Positions 1 to 6,037 of a stretch of DNA of 60,945 nt are shown here, in pieces. How positions within the stretch are numbered: the stretch's first letter is position 1; each line of letters opens with the position of its first letter. Location: positions 1 through 60,945 of the IMG/VR virus record IMGVR_UViG_3300025122_000014, one strand, 5' to 3'. The position numbers and the translations under genes were made by a program. Source of the stretch: a virus. The notes below the pieces were generated by a model. It saw only the letters and a list, made by a program, of their open reading frames with translations. It did not search any database and was not told the origin of the DNA.

Positions 1-1008
1 AATGAAGATACATATATGTTATCACAAAGTGGGTGGAATTATGGAGCATGTTCTACAGCTCAATATCCAAACGCTTCAGGATGGGGTATATTTAGAACTA
101 GAGGAACAGATGCAGCAAACACTGATTACTACGCTTATTTAGATGCGATTAATACATTCCAAAACCCTGAAGCTGTTAATATAAATGTATTCGCTACACC
201 AGGTATAGACTATATAAATCATAGTAATCTAGTTGAAGAGAGTATAGAAATGATAGAAGCTGATAGAGCAGATTCACTATATGTTACTACTACACCAGAT
301 TATAGTATGAACGCTTCAACATTTAACGCTACTAATATAATACAACCACAAGAAGCGGTAGATAATCTAGACGCTACAGGAATAGACTCTAACTATACAG
401 CAACTTATTATCCATGGGTACAACTTAGAGATAACGATAATAATGTTCAGCTATACCTACCACCAACATACGATGTAATGAGAAATATAGCATTAACTGA
501 TAATATCGCCTTCCCATGGTTCGCATCGGCAGGTTATACAAGAGGTATAGTAAACGCGGTTAAAGCTAGAAAGAAATTAACTTTAGACGATAGAGATATA
601 TTATATAAAGGTAGAATAAATCCAATCGCAACTTATTCTGATGTTGGTACTATAATTTGGGGTAACAAAACTTTACAAGTTAGAGAGTCAGCTTTAGATA
701 GAATTAATGTGAGAAGATTGTTACTACAGGCTAGAAAATTAATATCGGCAGTAGCTGTTAGATTACTATTCGAACAAAATGATGAACAAGTAAGAAATGA
801 ATTCTTAGATTTAGTTAACCCAATTTTAGATTCTATAAGAAGAGAAAGAGGATTAACTGACTTTAGAGTTGTACTTTCAGATGACCCAGCATTGATAGAC
901 CAAAATACCTTACAAGGTAAGATATACATCAAACCAACTAGGTCATTAGAATTTATAGACATAGAATTCTTAATCACACCAACAGGTGCTAACTTTGAAG
1001 ATATATAA
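1..1008 (+). CDS. Tail sheath protein, C-terminal part (5' truncated by window edge)
   Basis: This is the contractile tail sheath subunit, the protein that polymerises around the tail tube and contracts to drive it through the cell envelope. The frame is open from base 1, so the ATG at 16 is internal and the N-terminus lies outside the window. The last ~100 residues have the typical sheath C-terminal fold: a stretch reading INVRRLLLQARKLI, then a helix ending near LVNPILDSIRRERGL, then strands with 'FRVVLSDDP' and 'GKIYIKPTRSLEFIDIEF'. This matches the T4 gp18 / phage sheath C-terminal domain. The gp19-like tube gene lies 3.5 kb downstream, separated by inserted genes. The family call is confident. 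Confidence 0.93.
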   Translation, partial: NEDTYMLSQSGWNYGACSTAQYPNASGWGIFRTRGTDAANTDYYAYLDAINTFQNPEAVNINVFATPGIDYINHSNLVEESIEMIEADRADSLYVTTTPDYSMNASTFNATNIIQPQEAVDNLDATGIDSNYTATYYPWVQLRDNDNNVQLYLPPTYDVMRNIALTDNIAFPWFASAGYTRGIVNAVKARKKLTLDDRDILYKGRINPIATYSDVGTIIWGNKTLQVRESALDRINVRRLLLQARKLISAVAVRLLFEQNDEQVRNEFLDLVNPILDSIRRERGLTDFRVVLSDDPALIDQNTLQGKIYIKPTRSLEFIDIEFLITPTGANFEDI

Positions 1009-1015
1009 AAGAGAG

Positions 1016-1034
1016 TAGGGTCTTGGGCCCTATT
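1016..1034 (+). terminator. Hairpin after the tail sheath gene
   Basis: The arms 1016-1022 and 1026-1032 pair over 7 bp (one G-T wobble) around a 3-nt loop, starting 7 nt after the sheath stop codon. No clean T-run follows, so this may be a weak terminator or an mRNA 3'-end stabilising hairpin after an abundant structural transcript. Confidence 0.5.
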
Positions 1035-1047
1035 CCTTATTAAATTA

Positions 1048-1054
1048 TATTTAT
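1048..1054 (+). promoter_or_regulatory. TATTTAT box, candidate phage promoter
   Basis: TATTTAT lies 20 nt before the ATG at 1075, just after the post-sheath hairpin. It is one of ten such boxes before lead genes in this window. Function is inferred from recurrence only. Confidence 0.45.
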
Positions 1055-1074
1055 TTGTAAATAAAAAAGAAATT

Positions 1075-2268
1075 ATGAAAGATTTTAAGTACTCAAAAGA
1101 GGAAATTGTAGAAAAAACTATTGGAAAATTACAAGAAGGTGAAAAGACCTTCTCTGACCTACCACAAAATATTGTTGTAACAGAATCACAATTCGAAAGA
1201 TTAATGGAACAATGTTTAGGTGGTTCACCTGCAGGATTCGCTAATTTAGAAGGTATAGGAATACAACCTGAAGAAGGTGGAGAAGGTGAAGAAGTAGTTG
1301 ATGACACAATTATTTTAAATCTTGAAGAAGAAGACGAGTTAGAAGAAATAGTAAATGAAGCTTATAGTTTAATTAATGAAGCTATAAAAACTGAAAGAAT
1401 TACACTTTTAGAACAGGGTATGTACAATAGAAATCCTGGTGTTGCAGCTGGAGAAGGGATAGAAAATATAATTAATCATGTTAAAAAAGCATGGAATTAT
1501 ATAAAAGACCCGACTACTAGACAAAAATTAGAAAATAGTATAGTAAAATTATCTAATTTTATGACAAAGACGGCTGAACTTATGGCCGCAGGAAGAGACC
1601 AAAGAGCTCCTCGAGCAGATTCAGCAATTTTAAAAGACATGCCTTATCCTGAACATGAAGAAGGTTATGAATTTACAAGTGAAGATGACTTTACAGATGA
1701 AGAAGAAATTACAGAAACTATGATAGACGATGATTCTGATGAAGAAATGGAAGAAGGTTATGAAAATATTGACCATTCTGATAGAAGTGATGACAGTGAA
1801 GTTGTTGGGGTATACTCTGACATAGATGACCAAAGGATGGATGAATCAGTACAAAAAGAACTTAAATTAATGACTGAAACATGGCAAACAGTAGTTGGAA
1901 ACACATTGGGAACCGCACTTGGTACGGCATTAGCAAGTAAAGCAAGTGAGAAAGTAGGATTAGGTGAAGATGATGAAGGTGAAATGGATGATGAGTCTAT
2001 GGTACCTGGTGAATTTGATGTTACTGAACGAGTTTTAGGAACTGGTATTTCAGATGATGAAGGTGAAGGTATGATGTCAGGGTCTCCAGAAGATGAAGCT
2101 GGCTTAAAAGATGCAGATGATAGCGGAGAATTTTATGAAACAGAATTAGATGCCGAAATTATAGAAGCAGAATTAGAAGATGAAGAAACTGAAGAAGAAG
2201 GAGTAGAAGGAGATGATGATTCAGGAGGAGACGACGGAGCAACAGATAATTCAGGACAAAGAACATAA
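1075..2268 (+). CDS. Highly acidic protein of unknown function between sheath and tube
   Basis: I do not recognise this 397-aa protein. It begins with a lysine/glutamate-rich region (MKDFKYSKEEIVEKTIGKLQ), has a basic-to-neutral middle (roughly residues 95-190), and its second half is dominated by Asp/Glu runs with Gly and Ser, giving a very low predicted pI. No membrane segment or catalytic motif is visible. Its place after the sheath gene, with its own TATTTAT box and a strong terminator behind it, suggests a late gene. Acidic low-complexity phage proteins are often scaffold or core proteins or assembly chaperones, but that role is inference. It resembles the acidic protein at 20312 in composition. 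The ATG follows an A-rich leader without Shine-Dalgarno. Confidence 0.8.
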   Translation: MKDFKYSKEEIVEKTIGKLQEGEKTFSDLPQNIVVTESQFERLMEQCLGGSPAGFANLEGIGIQPEEGGEGEEVVDDTIILNLEEEDELEEIVNEAYSLINEAIKTERITLLEQGMYNRNPGVAAGEGIENIINHVKKAWNYIKDPTTRQKLENSIVKLSNFMTKTAELMAAGRDQRAPRADSAILKDMPYPEHEEGYEFTSEDDFTDEEEITETMIDDDSDEEMEEGYENIDHSDRSDDSEVVGVYSDIDDQRMDESVQKELKLMTETWQTVVGNTLGTALGTALASKASEKVGLGEDDEGEMDDESMVPGEFDVTERVLGTGISDDEGEGMMSGSPEDEAGLKDADDSGEFYETELDAEIIEAELEDEETEEEGVEGDDDSGGDDGATDNSGQRT

Positions 2269-2298
2269 AAATTAAAATGATTATAGAACAAAATAATT

Positions 2299-2327
2299 AA
2301 AAAAGACCCTTATGGGTCTTTTTTTTT
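2299..2327. terminator. Bidirectional intrinsic terminator between convergent genes
   Basis: The arms 2299-2309 and 2314-2324 form an 11-bp stem with GACCC/GGGTC at its head and a 4-nt loop. It is followed by a T-run on the + strand and preceded by an A-run that gives a T-run on the - strand. It sits between the acidic + strand gene ending at 2268 and the - strand gene ending at 2326, so it can stop transcription from both sides. Confidence 0.85.
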
Positions 2328-2616
2328 AGAGAAGCTTTCCGCCGTTATATAGAAACAGGATAAAAATCATTGGAGCTAAGAAGGGAGCTTTTATGAAATG
2401 GATGATTACGTACATATTAAAACCAGATTCGACCTCTCTACACATTCTTTCGTATTTAGAGTTGGTTAAGTTTCCATTCTCTACCTGTTCTAATAATCTA
2501 TTATTATATCTTGTGTTTATATCACACATATCTTGATATAGTTCGCTTTTATTCATTTCAATAAAAACAACCATTAGAATGATTGAGACGATTATGTATC
2601 CTATTAAGTATTCCAT
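2326..2616 (-). CDS. Small two-span membrane protein
   Basis: This is a 96-residue protein with a hydrophobic helix at about residues 3-21 (YLIGYIIVSIILMVVF), a charged linker of about 45 residues (NKSELYQDMCDIN onward), and a second hydrophobic helix at about 68-90 (HFIKAPFLAPMIFILFL). No family is recognised. It lies 60 nt downstream of the reverse-strand secreted-protein gene with no obvious promoter of its own, so the two are probably co-transcribed, ending at the shared bidirectional terminator. Small two-span phage membrane proteins include holins, antiholins and superinfection-immunity proteins such as T4 Imm. Which applies here, if any, cannot be read from sequence. Confidence 0.7.
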   Translation of the reverse strand: MEYLIGYIIVSIILMVVFIEMNKSELYQDMCDINTRYNNRLLEQVENGNLTNSKYERMCREVESGFNMYVIIHFIKAPFLAPMIFILFLYNGGKLL

Positions 2617-2676
2617 TTTTTTTATGTATTAAGGGTTAGTTATTATATTATACGTTAGTGTTTAAGAAAATGTTAC

Positions 2677-3678
2677 TTACATTTTGTAAATCTTCCAAAC
2701 TTTTTCATTTCTTTTTATTATGTACATTCCTTTAGGAAGGTCAAAATAAGAACAGTCATATCTTCTACCTAATAAGTCATGAATAGTTTCCCCTTTAAAA
2801 TAAGTATTTGGGTCATAGGCAGTAGACTTTTCAGATGTTTCTTCTGTTATGTTTGTAATTCCACCGATACCAACAGTAAGACAAAAAGTATCTCTTGTTA
2901 TATATAAGGGAGGAGTAATCATTACTCCATTAGAATCATATATACATGTCCAATCTACATAATTCCCACATGTAATTAGACACACCTCGAAGTAAAGTCC
3001 AGTTGTAGGCCATGTATAGATGTAGGCACCACAACCAACTAAAGGACAACTATCAACTAAAGTACCGTTAATAGGGTCTTTAAAAATCCATATTGGGTCA
3101 CAAGTAGTGTTCATATCCCATTCAGGATTAAGTGTATTAGTTTGATAGGAATCAAATAGAAGGGTATTAGGGGGATAAATACCAGAAGTATCTACCCACC
3201 AATCATAATAAGATTGATATGGTGGTGGAGGACCAGTAGTCATATTATTATATAAAGCAAAATCATATATATCAAAATAAACTGTGTCATTATCAGATAC
3301 AAATAACCCAGGCCAATAGTTGTCATGTGTTATTATTCTGTAATGGGTTAGTCCACTTGTATCTCCACCTAAGTTTGTGAAAACAATAGTATCGTATGTA
3401 AAATTCATCGTGATAGTACCATTAGGGTTTAAAGTACCTAAAGGGCATTCCCCCCAACTAATCCAATTGGAGGAAGAAGGTATCCATTTTTCTAATGTGT
3501 AATGGTATCCCCCACCTCCACCATAAATCGAATAAACGGTAGCTTTACCGTCCATTAAACCAACACATGTAATATTATTTACTAATACTGTGGTTGAAAC
3601 CGGGTCAGGAAAAATTTGTGACTTAACTAAAGTATTAAAGGACAGGATAAAGATAAGTAGGGAGAGTAGTTTTTTCAT
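2677..3678 (-). CDS. Secreted protein with SprB-like N-terminal repeat and putative T9SS C-terminal sorting signal
   Basis: This 333-aa protein starts with a clear Sec signal peptide (MKKLLSLLIFILSFNTLVKS, cleavage probably near QIFPDP). Residues ~30-75 read NNITCVGLMDGKATV... followed by a Gly-rich segment and a YHY strand, resembling SprB-type repeats of Bacteroidota surface proteins. The middle is rich in Cys, Trp, Tyr and Pro (cysteines near TTCDP, SCPLVGCG, CLITCGNYVDWTC), suggesting an extracellular disulphide-bonded domain. The last ~35 residues (HDLLGRRYDCSYFDLPKGMY, then basic KRNEKVWKIYKM) match the pattern of type A T9SS sorting domains (LLGR ... LPKGIYII ... K). It is therefore likely exported by the host type IX secretion system and displayed or released. 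It is encoded opposite to the tail genes with its own promoter, as expected of a moron. Confidence 0.82.
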   Translation of the reverse strand: MKKLLSLLIFILSFNTLVKSQIFPDPVSTTVLVNNITCVGLMDGKATVYSIYGGGGGYHYTLEKWIPSSSNWISWGECPLGTLNPNGTITMNFTYDTIVFTNLGGDTSGLTHYRIITHDNYWPGLFVSDNDTVYFDIYDFALYNNMTTGPPPPYQSYYDWWVDTSGIYPPNTLLFDSYQTNTLNPEWDMNTTCDPIWIFKDPINGTLVDSCPLVGCGAYIYTWPTTGLYFEVCLITCGNYVDWTCIYDSNGVMITPPLYITRDTFCLTVGIGGITNITEETSEKSTAYDPNTYFKGETIHDLLGRRYDCSYFDLPKGMYIIKRNEKVWKIYKM

Positions 3679-3708
3679 ATGATTTTTGATTTTAGTGTGT
3701 TAATACTA

Positions 3709-3739
3709 TAAAGATAATAAAATTTTATTTAACATACAA
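3709..3739 (-). promoter_or_regulatory. Bacteroidota-type promoter for the reverse cassette
   Basis: On the minus strand a TTG (complement of 3737-3739) is followed after 20 nt by TATCTTTA (complement of 3709-3716). This fits the Bacteroidota consensus of a TTTG-like -33 box and TAnnTTTG -7 box at ~19-21 nt spacing, with only the last base of the -7 box differing. It is placed about 30 nt before the start codon at 3678, so transcription would begin in a short A-rich leader. The match suggests use of the host primary sigma factor. Confidence 0.5.
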
Positions 3740-3754
3740 GTTATATTAGATAGA

Positions 3755-3761
3755 TATTTAT
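3755..3761 (+). promoter_or_regulatory. TATTTAT box, candidate phage promoter
   Basis: TATTTAT lies 16 nt before the ATG at 3778 and restarts + strand transcription after the reverse cassette. It is one of the ten recurring boxes. Confidence 0.45.
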
Positions 3762-3777
3762 TAATAACTTATAGACG

Positions 3778-4473
3778 ATGAGAAATATAATAATTAATAA
3801 TAAACAATTATTATTTTTAGTAGAAAATATTAAAAATAAAAGAAATTTAAGTGAAATAGCTTCACTTAATAGACTAATACTATTAGATGTAGACGATACT
3901 TTATTATCCCCACAAGACATTTATATATACAGACAATTACCTACTGATGATGAAGAAATTACTTTAACTCCTCATGAATACTCTAAAGAAAATGTTACAC
4001 CAGAAACTAGACAGTATTATGATTATAGAGATTTTGAAGATACAGACACCATAAAGAACTCAATAATCACAGGAAAACCTATAGTAGCTAATTTAGAAAT
4101 TATGGATGACTTATTGACTAGGGGGTATAAACTAGGGATTTTAACTGCCAGAGGAATGGAAGATACGGTATTTGAGGGGTTAAAGGATTTTTTAATGTAT
4201 AAAAATAAAGCTGGTGATTTAATAAAGATTGGAGACAGACTGTCCAGAGATTTGGTATTTGCTATAAATGATATTGATAGAGTTAAAAATTTAGCTGGAA
4301 CTACTGATTTTGAGAAAAAAGCAGAAGTAATTAAAACACTTTTAGATACATTTGACCAAATAATATTTATAGATGACGACATAAAGAATATAAAAGCGAT
4401 AAAGGAAATGAAGAGACATTTACCTGATGAAGAAAAAAATAAGCTTTATGTTATGTCTGCTAAGGAGAATTAG
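3778..4473 (+). CDS. HAD-superfamily phosphatase-like protein
   Basis: This 231-aa protein carries the four HAD motifs. Motif I is LILLDVDDTLL with the two catalytic aspartates at about 37 and 39. Motif II is the Thr of LTARG near 122-126. Motif III is a lysine in the FEKKAEVIK helix. Motif IV is IFIDDD near 196-201. HAD enzymes hydrolyse phosphomonoesters through an aspartyl-phosphate. Phage members include polynucleotide kinase 3'-phosphatase domains and nucleotidases, but no kinase P-loop is present here. The 30 residues before motif I are hydrophobic and basic. It lies between sheath and tube genes and is not an obvious virion component. The substrate is unknown. Confidence 0.82.
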   Translation: MRNIIINNKQLLFLVENIKNKRNLSEIASLNRLILLDVDDTLLSPQDIYIYRQLPTDDEEITLTPHEYSKENVTPETRQYYDYRDFEDTDTIKNSIITGKPIVANLEIMDDLLTRGYKLGILTARGMEDTVFEGLKDFLMYKNKAGDLIKIGDRLSRDLVFAINDIDRVKNLAGTTDFEKKAEVIKTLLDTFDQIIFIDDDIKNIKAIKEMKRHLPDEEKNKLYVMSAKEN

Positions 4474-4495
4474 TGGAAAAAATAGTATTAATACA

Positions 4496-4502
4496 TATTT
4501 AT
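4496..4502 (+). promoter_or_regulatory. TATTTAT box, candidate phage promoter
   Basis: TATTTAT lies 30 nt before the tube-gene ATG at 4533, in a 59-nt intergenic gap followed by an A-rich leader. It is one of the ten recurring boxes. Confidence 0.45.
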
Positions 4503-4532
4503 AGGTAATAAAAGATTAAAAAAAATTAGACC

Positions 4533-5021
4533 ATGGCCGATTTATTGATGAAAATGCCTATTCCTTACGAACCAAAAAAGAAGAATAGGTTTATAATGAG
4601 ATTCCCATCATCACTTGGTATTAACGAGTGGTACGTTTCTACGACTACTAGACCACAAGTTACTGTTAACGCAGTGGAGATACCTTTCCTTAATACTTCT
4701 ACGTATGTAGGTGGTAGATTCCTCTGGAACACTATAAACGTTACCTTTAGAGACCCAATCGGACCTTCCGCTGCACAAGCTTTAATGGAATGGGTAAGAT
4801 TACACGCTGAATCAGTAACCGGTAGAATGGGTTACGCGGCTGGGTACAAAAAAGATTGTGACTTAGAAATGTTAGACCCGACTGGGGTTGTGGTAGAAAA
4901 ATGGATACTACAAGGAACATTCTTAACTGATGTTAACTTTAACGATTTAGATTATAGTAATGATGGTATTGCTGATATTACAGCAACGTTAAGACCAGAT
5001 AGATGTATATTAGTTTACTAA
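4533..5021 (+). CDS. Tail tube protein (T4 gp19-like)
   Basis: This is the major tail tube subunit, which stacks as hexameric rings to form the channel through which DNA is ejected. At 162 aa it is almost the same length as T4 gp19 (163 aa). It shows the family pattern: an N-terminal arm with FIMRFPSSLG, a central TINVTFRDP strand followed by the helix SAAQALMEWVRLH, then DLEMLDPTG and a C-terminal GTFLTDVNF...ITATLRPD strand pair. The ATG follows a long A-rich leader. It is the first gene of the tube, chaperone, tape-measure series. Confidence 0.93.
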   Translation: MADLLMKMPIPYEPKKKNRFIMRFPSSLGINEWYVSTTTRPQVTVNAVEIPFLNTSTYVGGRFLWNTINVTFRDPIGPSAAQALMEWVRLHAESVTGRMGYAAGYKKDCDLEMLDPTGVVVEKWILQGTFLTDVNFNDLDYSNDGIADITATLRPDRCILVY

Positions 5022-5076
5022 TATATTGTTGACAATTCTCAAACACATAGTATTTTAGTGTTAAACAATGTAATAT

Positions 5077-5832
5077 ATGGATAGCACAATGCCAACATAC
5101 GAACCACAAGTCCCTTATGATGTTGTAGAACTTCCGTCAAGGGGACTTTTCTATGCGAATAATAAAAGTAGCGTTAAGGTTACTTATTTAACCGCATCAG
5201 ATGAAAATATATTAACAAGTCCTAATATTATTAATTCTGGGAGATTAATAGACACCCTAATAAGAAATAAGATAGTTGAAAGAGATATAAACATTGATGA
5301 ATTATTAGAATGTGATAAGGAGGCTATTTTAGTGTTTTTAAGAAATACAGCTTATGGCCCAGAATATGATATTAATTTAATAGACCCACAAACAAAGAAA
5401 GAATTCCCAGCCATAGTAGACTTATCTGCTTTAGACTTTAAAAAGATAGAAGTAAAACCTGATGAAAATGGCGAATTTTCCTTTAGTTTACCAGTTTCTA
5501 ATAAAAATGTAAAATTTAAACTCTTAACTGGTAAAGAAGTAGCAGAACTTGCAGACTTAGAATCGGCATATAAAGGATTAGAATTCGCTCCAGTAAAAAC
5601 TAAATTCTTAGAGCTATCAATTATGGAGATAGACGGTATGAGAGATAAGGAAAAAATATCTACTATAATCCCTTCTATGCCTATTAGAGATTCTCAAGAG
5701 TTAAGAAAATTTATAACAAAGACTGAACCAGGTTTAGATTTAGAAATCCCTGTAAAAACACCGTCCGGTAGTGTGGTAACAACCAAGCTACAGTTTGGTA
5801 CGGCCTTTTTTCGTCCTTTCTTCGGACTATAG
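5077..5832 (+). CDS. T4 gp26-like baseplate/tail assembly protein
   Basis: This 251-aa protein opens with VVELPSRGLFYANN followed by KVTYLTASDENILTSPN. That matches the T4_baseplate family (T4 gp26, baseplate hub assembly), whose members begin with a 'LPS+GlfY' motif. The rest is an alpha/beta protein with no catalytic motif. It lies between the tube and the tape measure, where many tailed phages encode tail assembly chaperones. The end of the gene overlaps a second ORF in the +1 frame. The last codons cross a run of six T followed by CGT, the only CGT arginine codon in a gene otherwise using AGA/AGG, so part of the product could be extended by frameshifting. The ATG at 5077 was chosen; the ATG at 5089 is also possible. 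Confidence 0.8.
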   Translation: MDSTMPTYEPQVPYDVVELPSRGLFYANNKSSVKVTYLTASDENILTSPNIINSGRLIDTLIRNKIVERDINIDELLECDKEAILVFLRNTAYGPEYDINLIDPQTKKEFPAIVDLSALDFKKIEVKPDENGEFSFSLPVSNKNVKFKLLTGKEVAELADLESAYKGLEFAPVKTKFLELSIMEIDGMRDKEKISTIIPSMPIRDSQELRKFITKTEPGLDLEIPVKTPSGSVVTTKLQFGTAFFRPFFGL

Positions 5833-5839
5833 GAGAGGT

Positions 5840-5995
5840 ATGCTCGAAGAGATTTACTATCTCGTTAGACACGCCAATTTTTCCCACAGTGACCTACTTA
5901 AAATGCCAGTCTTCGAAAGAAGATTTTACGTTGAGAAGCTATTAGATGAGTTTACAAAACGCCAAGCCCAAATAGACCAAGCCAAAAACAAATAG
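5840..5995 (+). CDS. Small tail-chaperone-like ORF, possibly expressed by +1 frameshift from the gp26-like gene
   Basis: This is a short ORF in the +1 frame relative to the gp26-like gene, open from 5780 and thus overlapping its last 53 nt. An ATG at 5840 gives 51 aa (MLEEIYYLVRHANFS... MPVFERRFYVEKLLDEF...). It has a rare Shine-Dalgarno-like AGGAGAGG at 5831-5838, although other genes here use A-rich leaders. The helical pattern, with an 'MP..ERRFY' motif and a charged C-terminus, resembles short proteins found beside gp26 in marine T4-like phages. Its position directly before the tape measure matches the second half of frameshifted tail chaperone pairs such as lambda G/GT. It may be translated from 5840, as a fusion, or both. 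Confidence 0.65.
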   Translation: MLEEIYYLVRHANFSHSDLLKMPVFERRFYVEKLLDEFTKRQAQIDQAKNK

Positions 5996-5999
5996 GAAG

Positions 6000-6006
6000 T
6001 ATTTAT
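6000..6006 (+). promoter_or_regulatory. TATTTAT box, candidate phage promoter
   Basis: TATTTAT lies 31 nt before the tape-measure ATG at 6038. The following bases can form a small AT-only hairpin. It is one of the ten recurring boxes. Confidence 0.45.
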
Positions 6007-6037
6007 ATTATATAAACATATAATTTAAAAATTAATT

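Noticed and set aside
633-1307. 224-aa minus-strand ORF antisense to the sheath gene and acidic gene
   Set aside because: Ser/Ile/Leu-rich shadow translation opposite two well-supported genes; no leader or motif.
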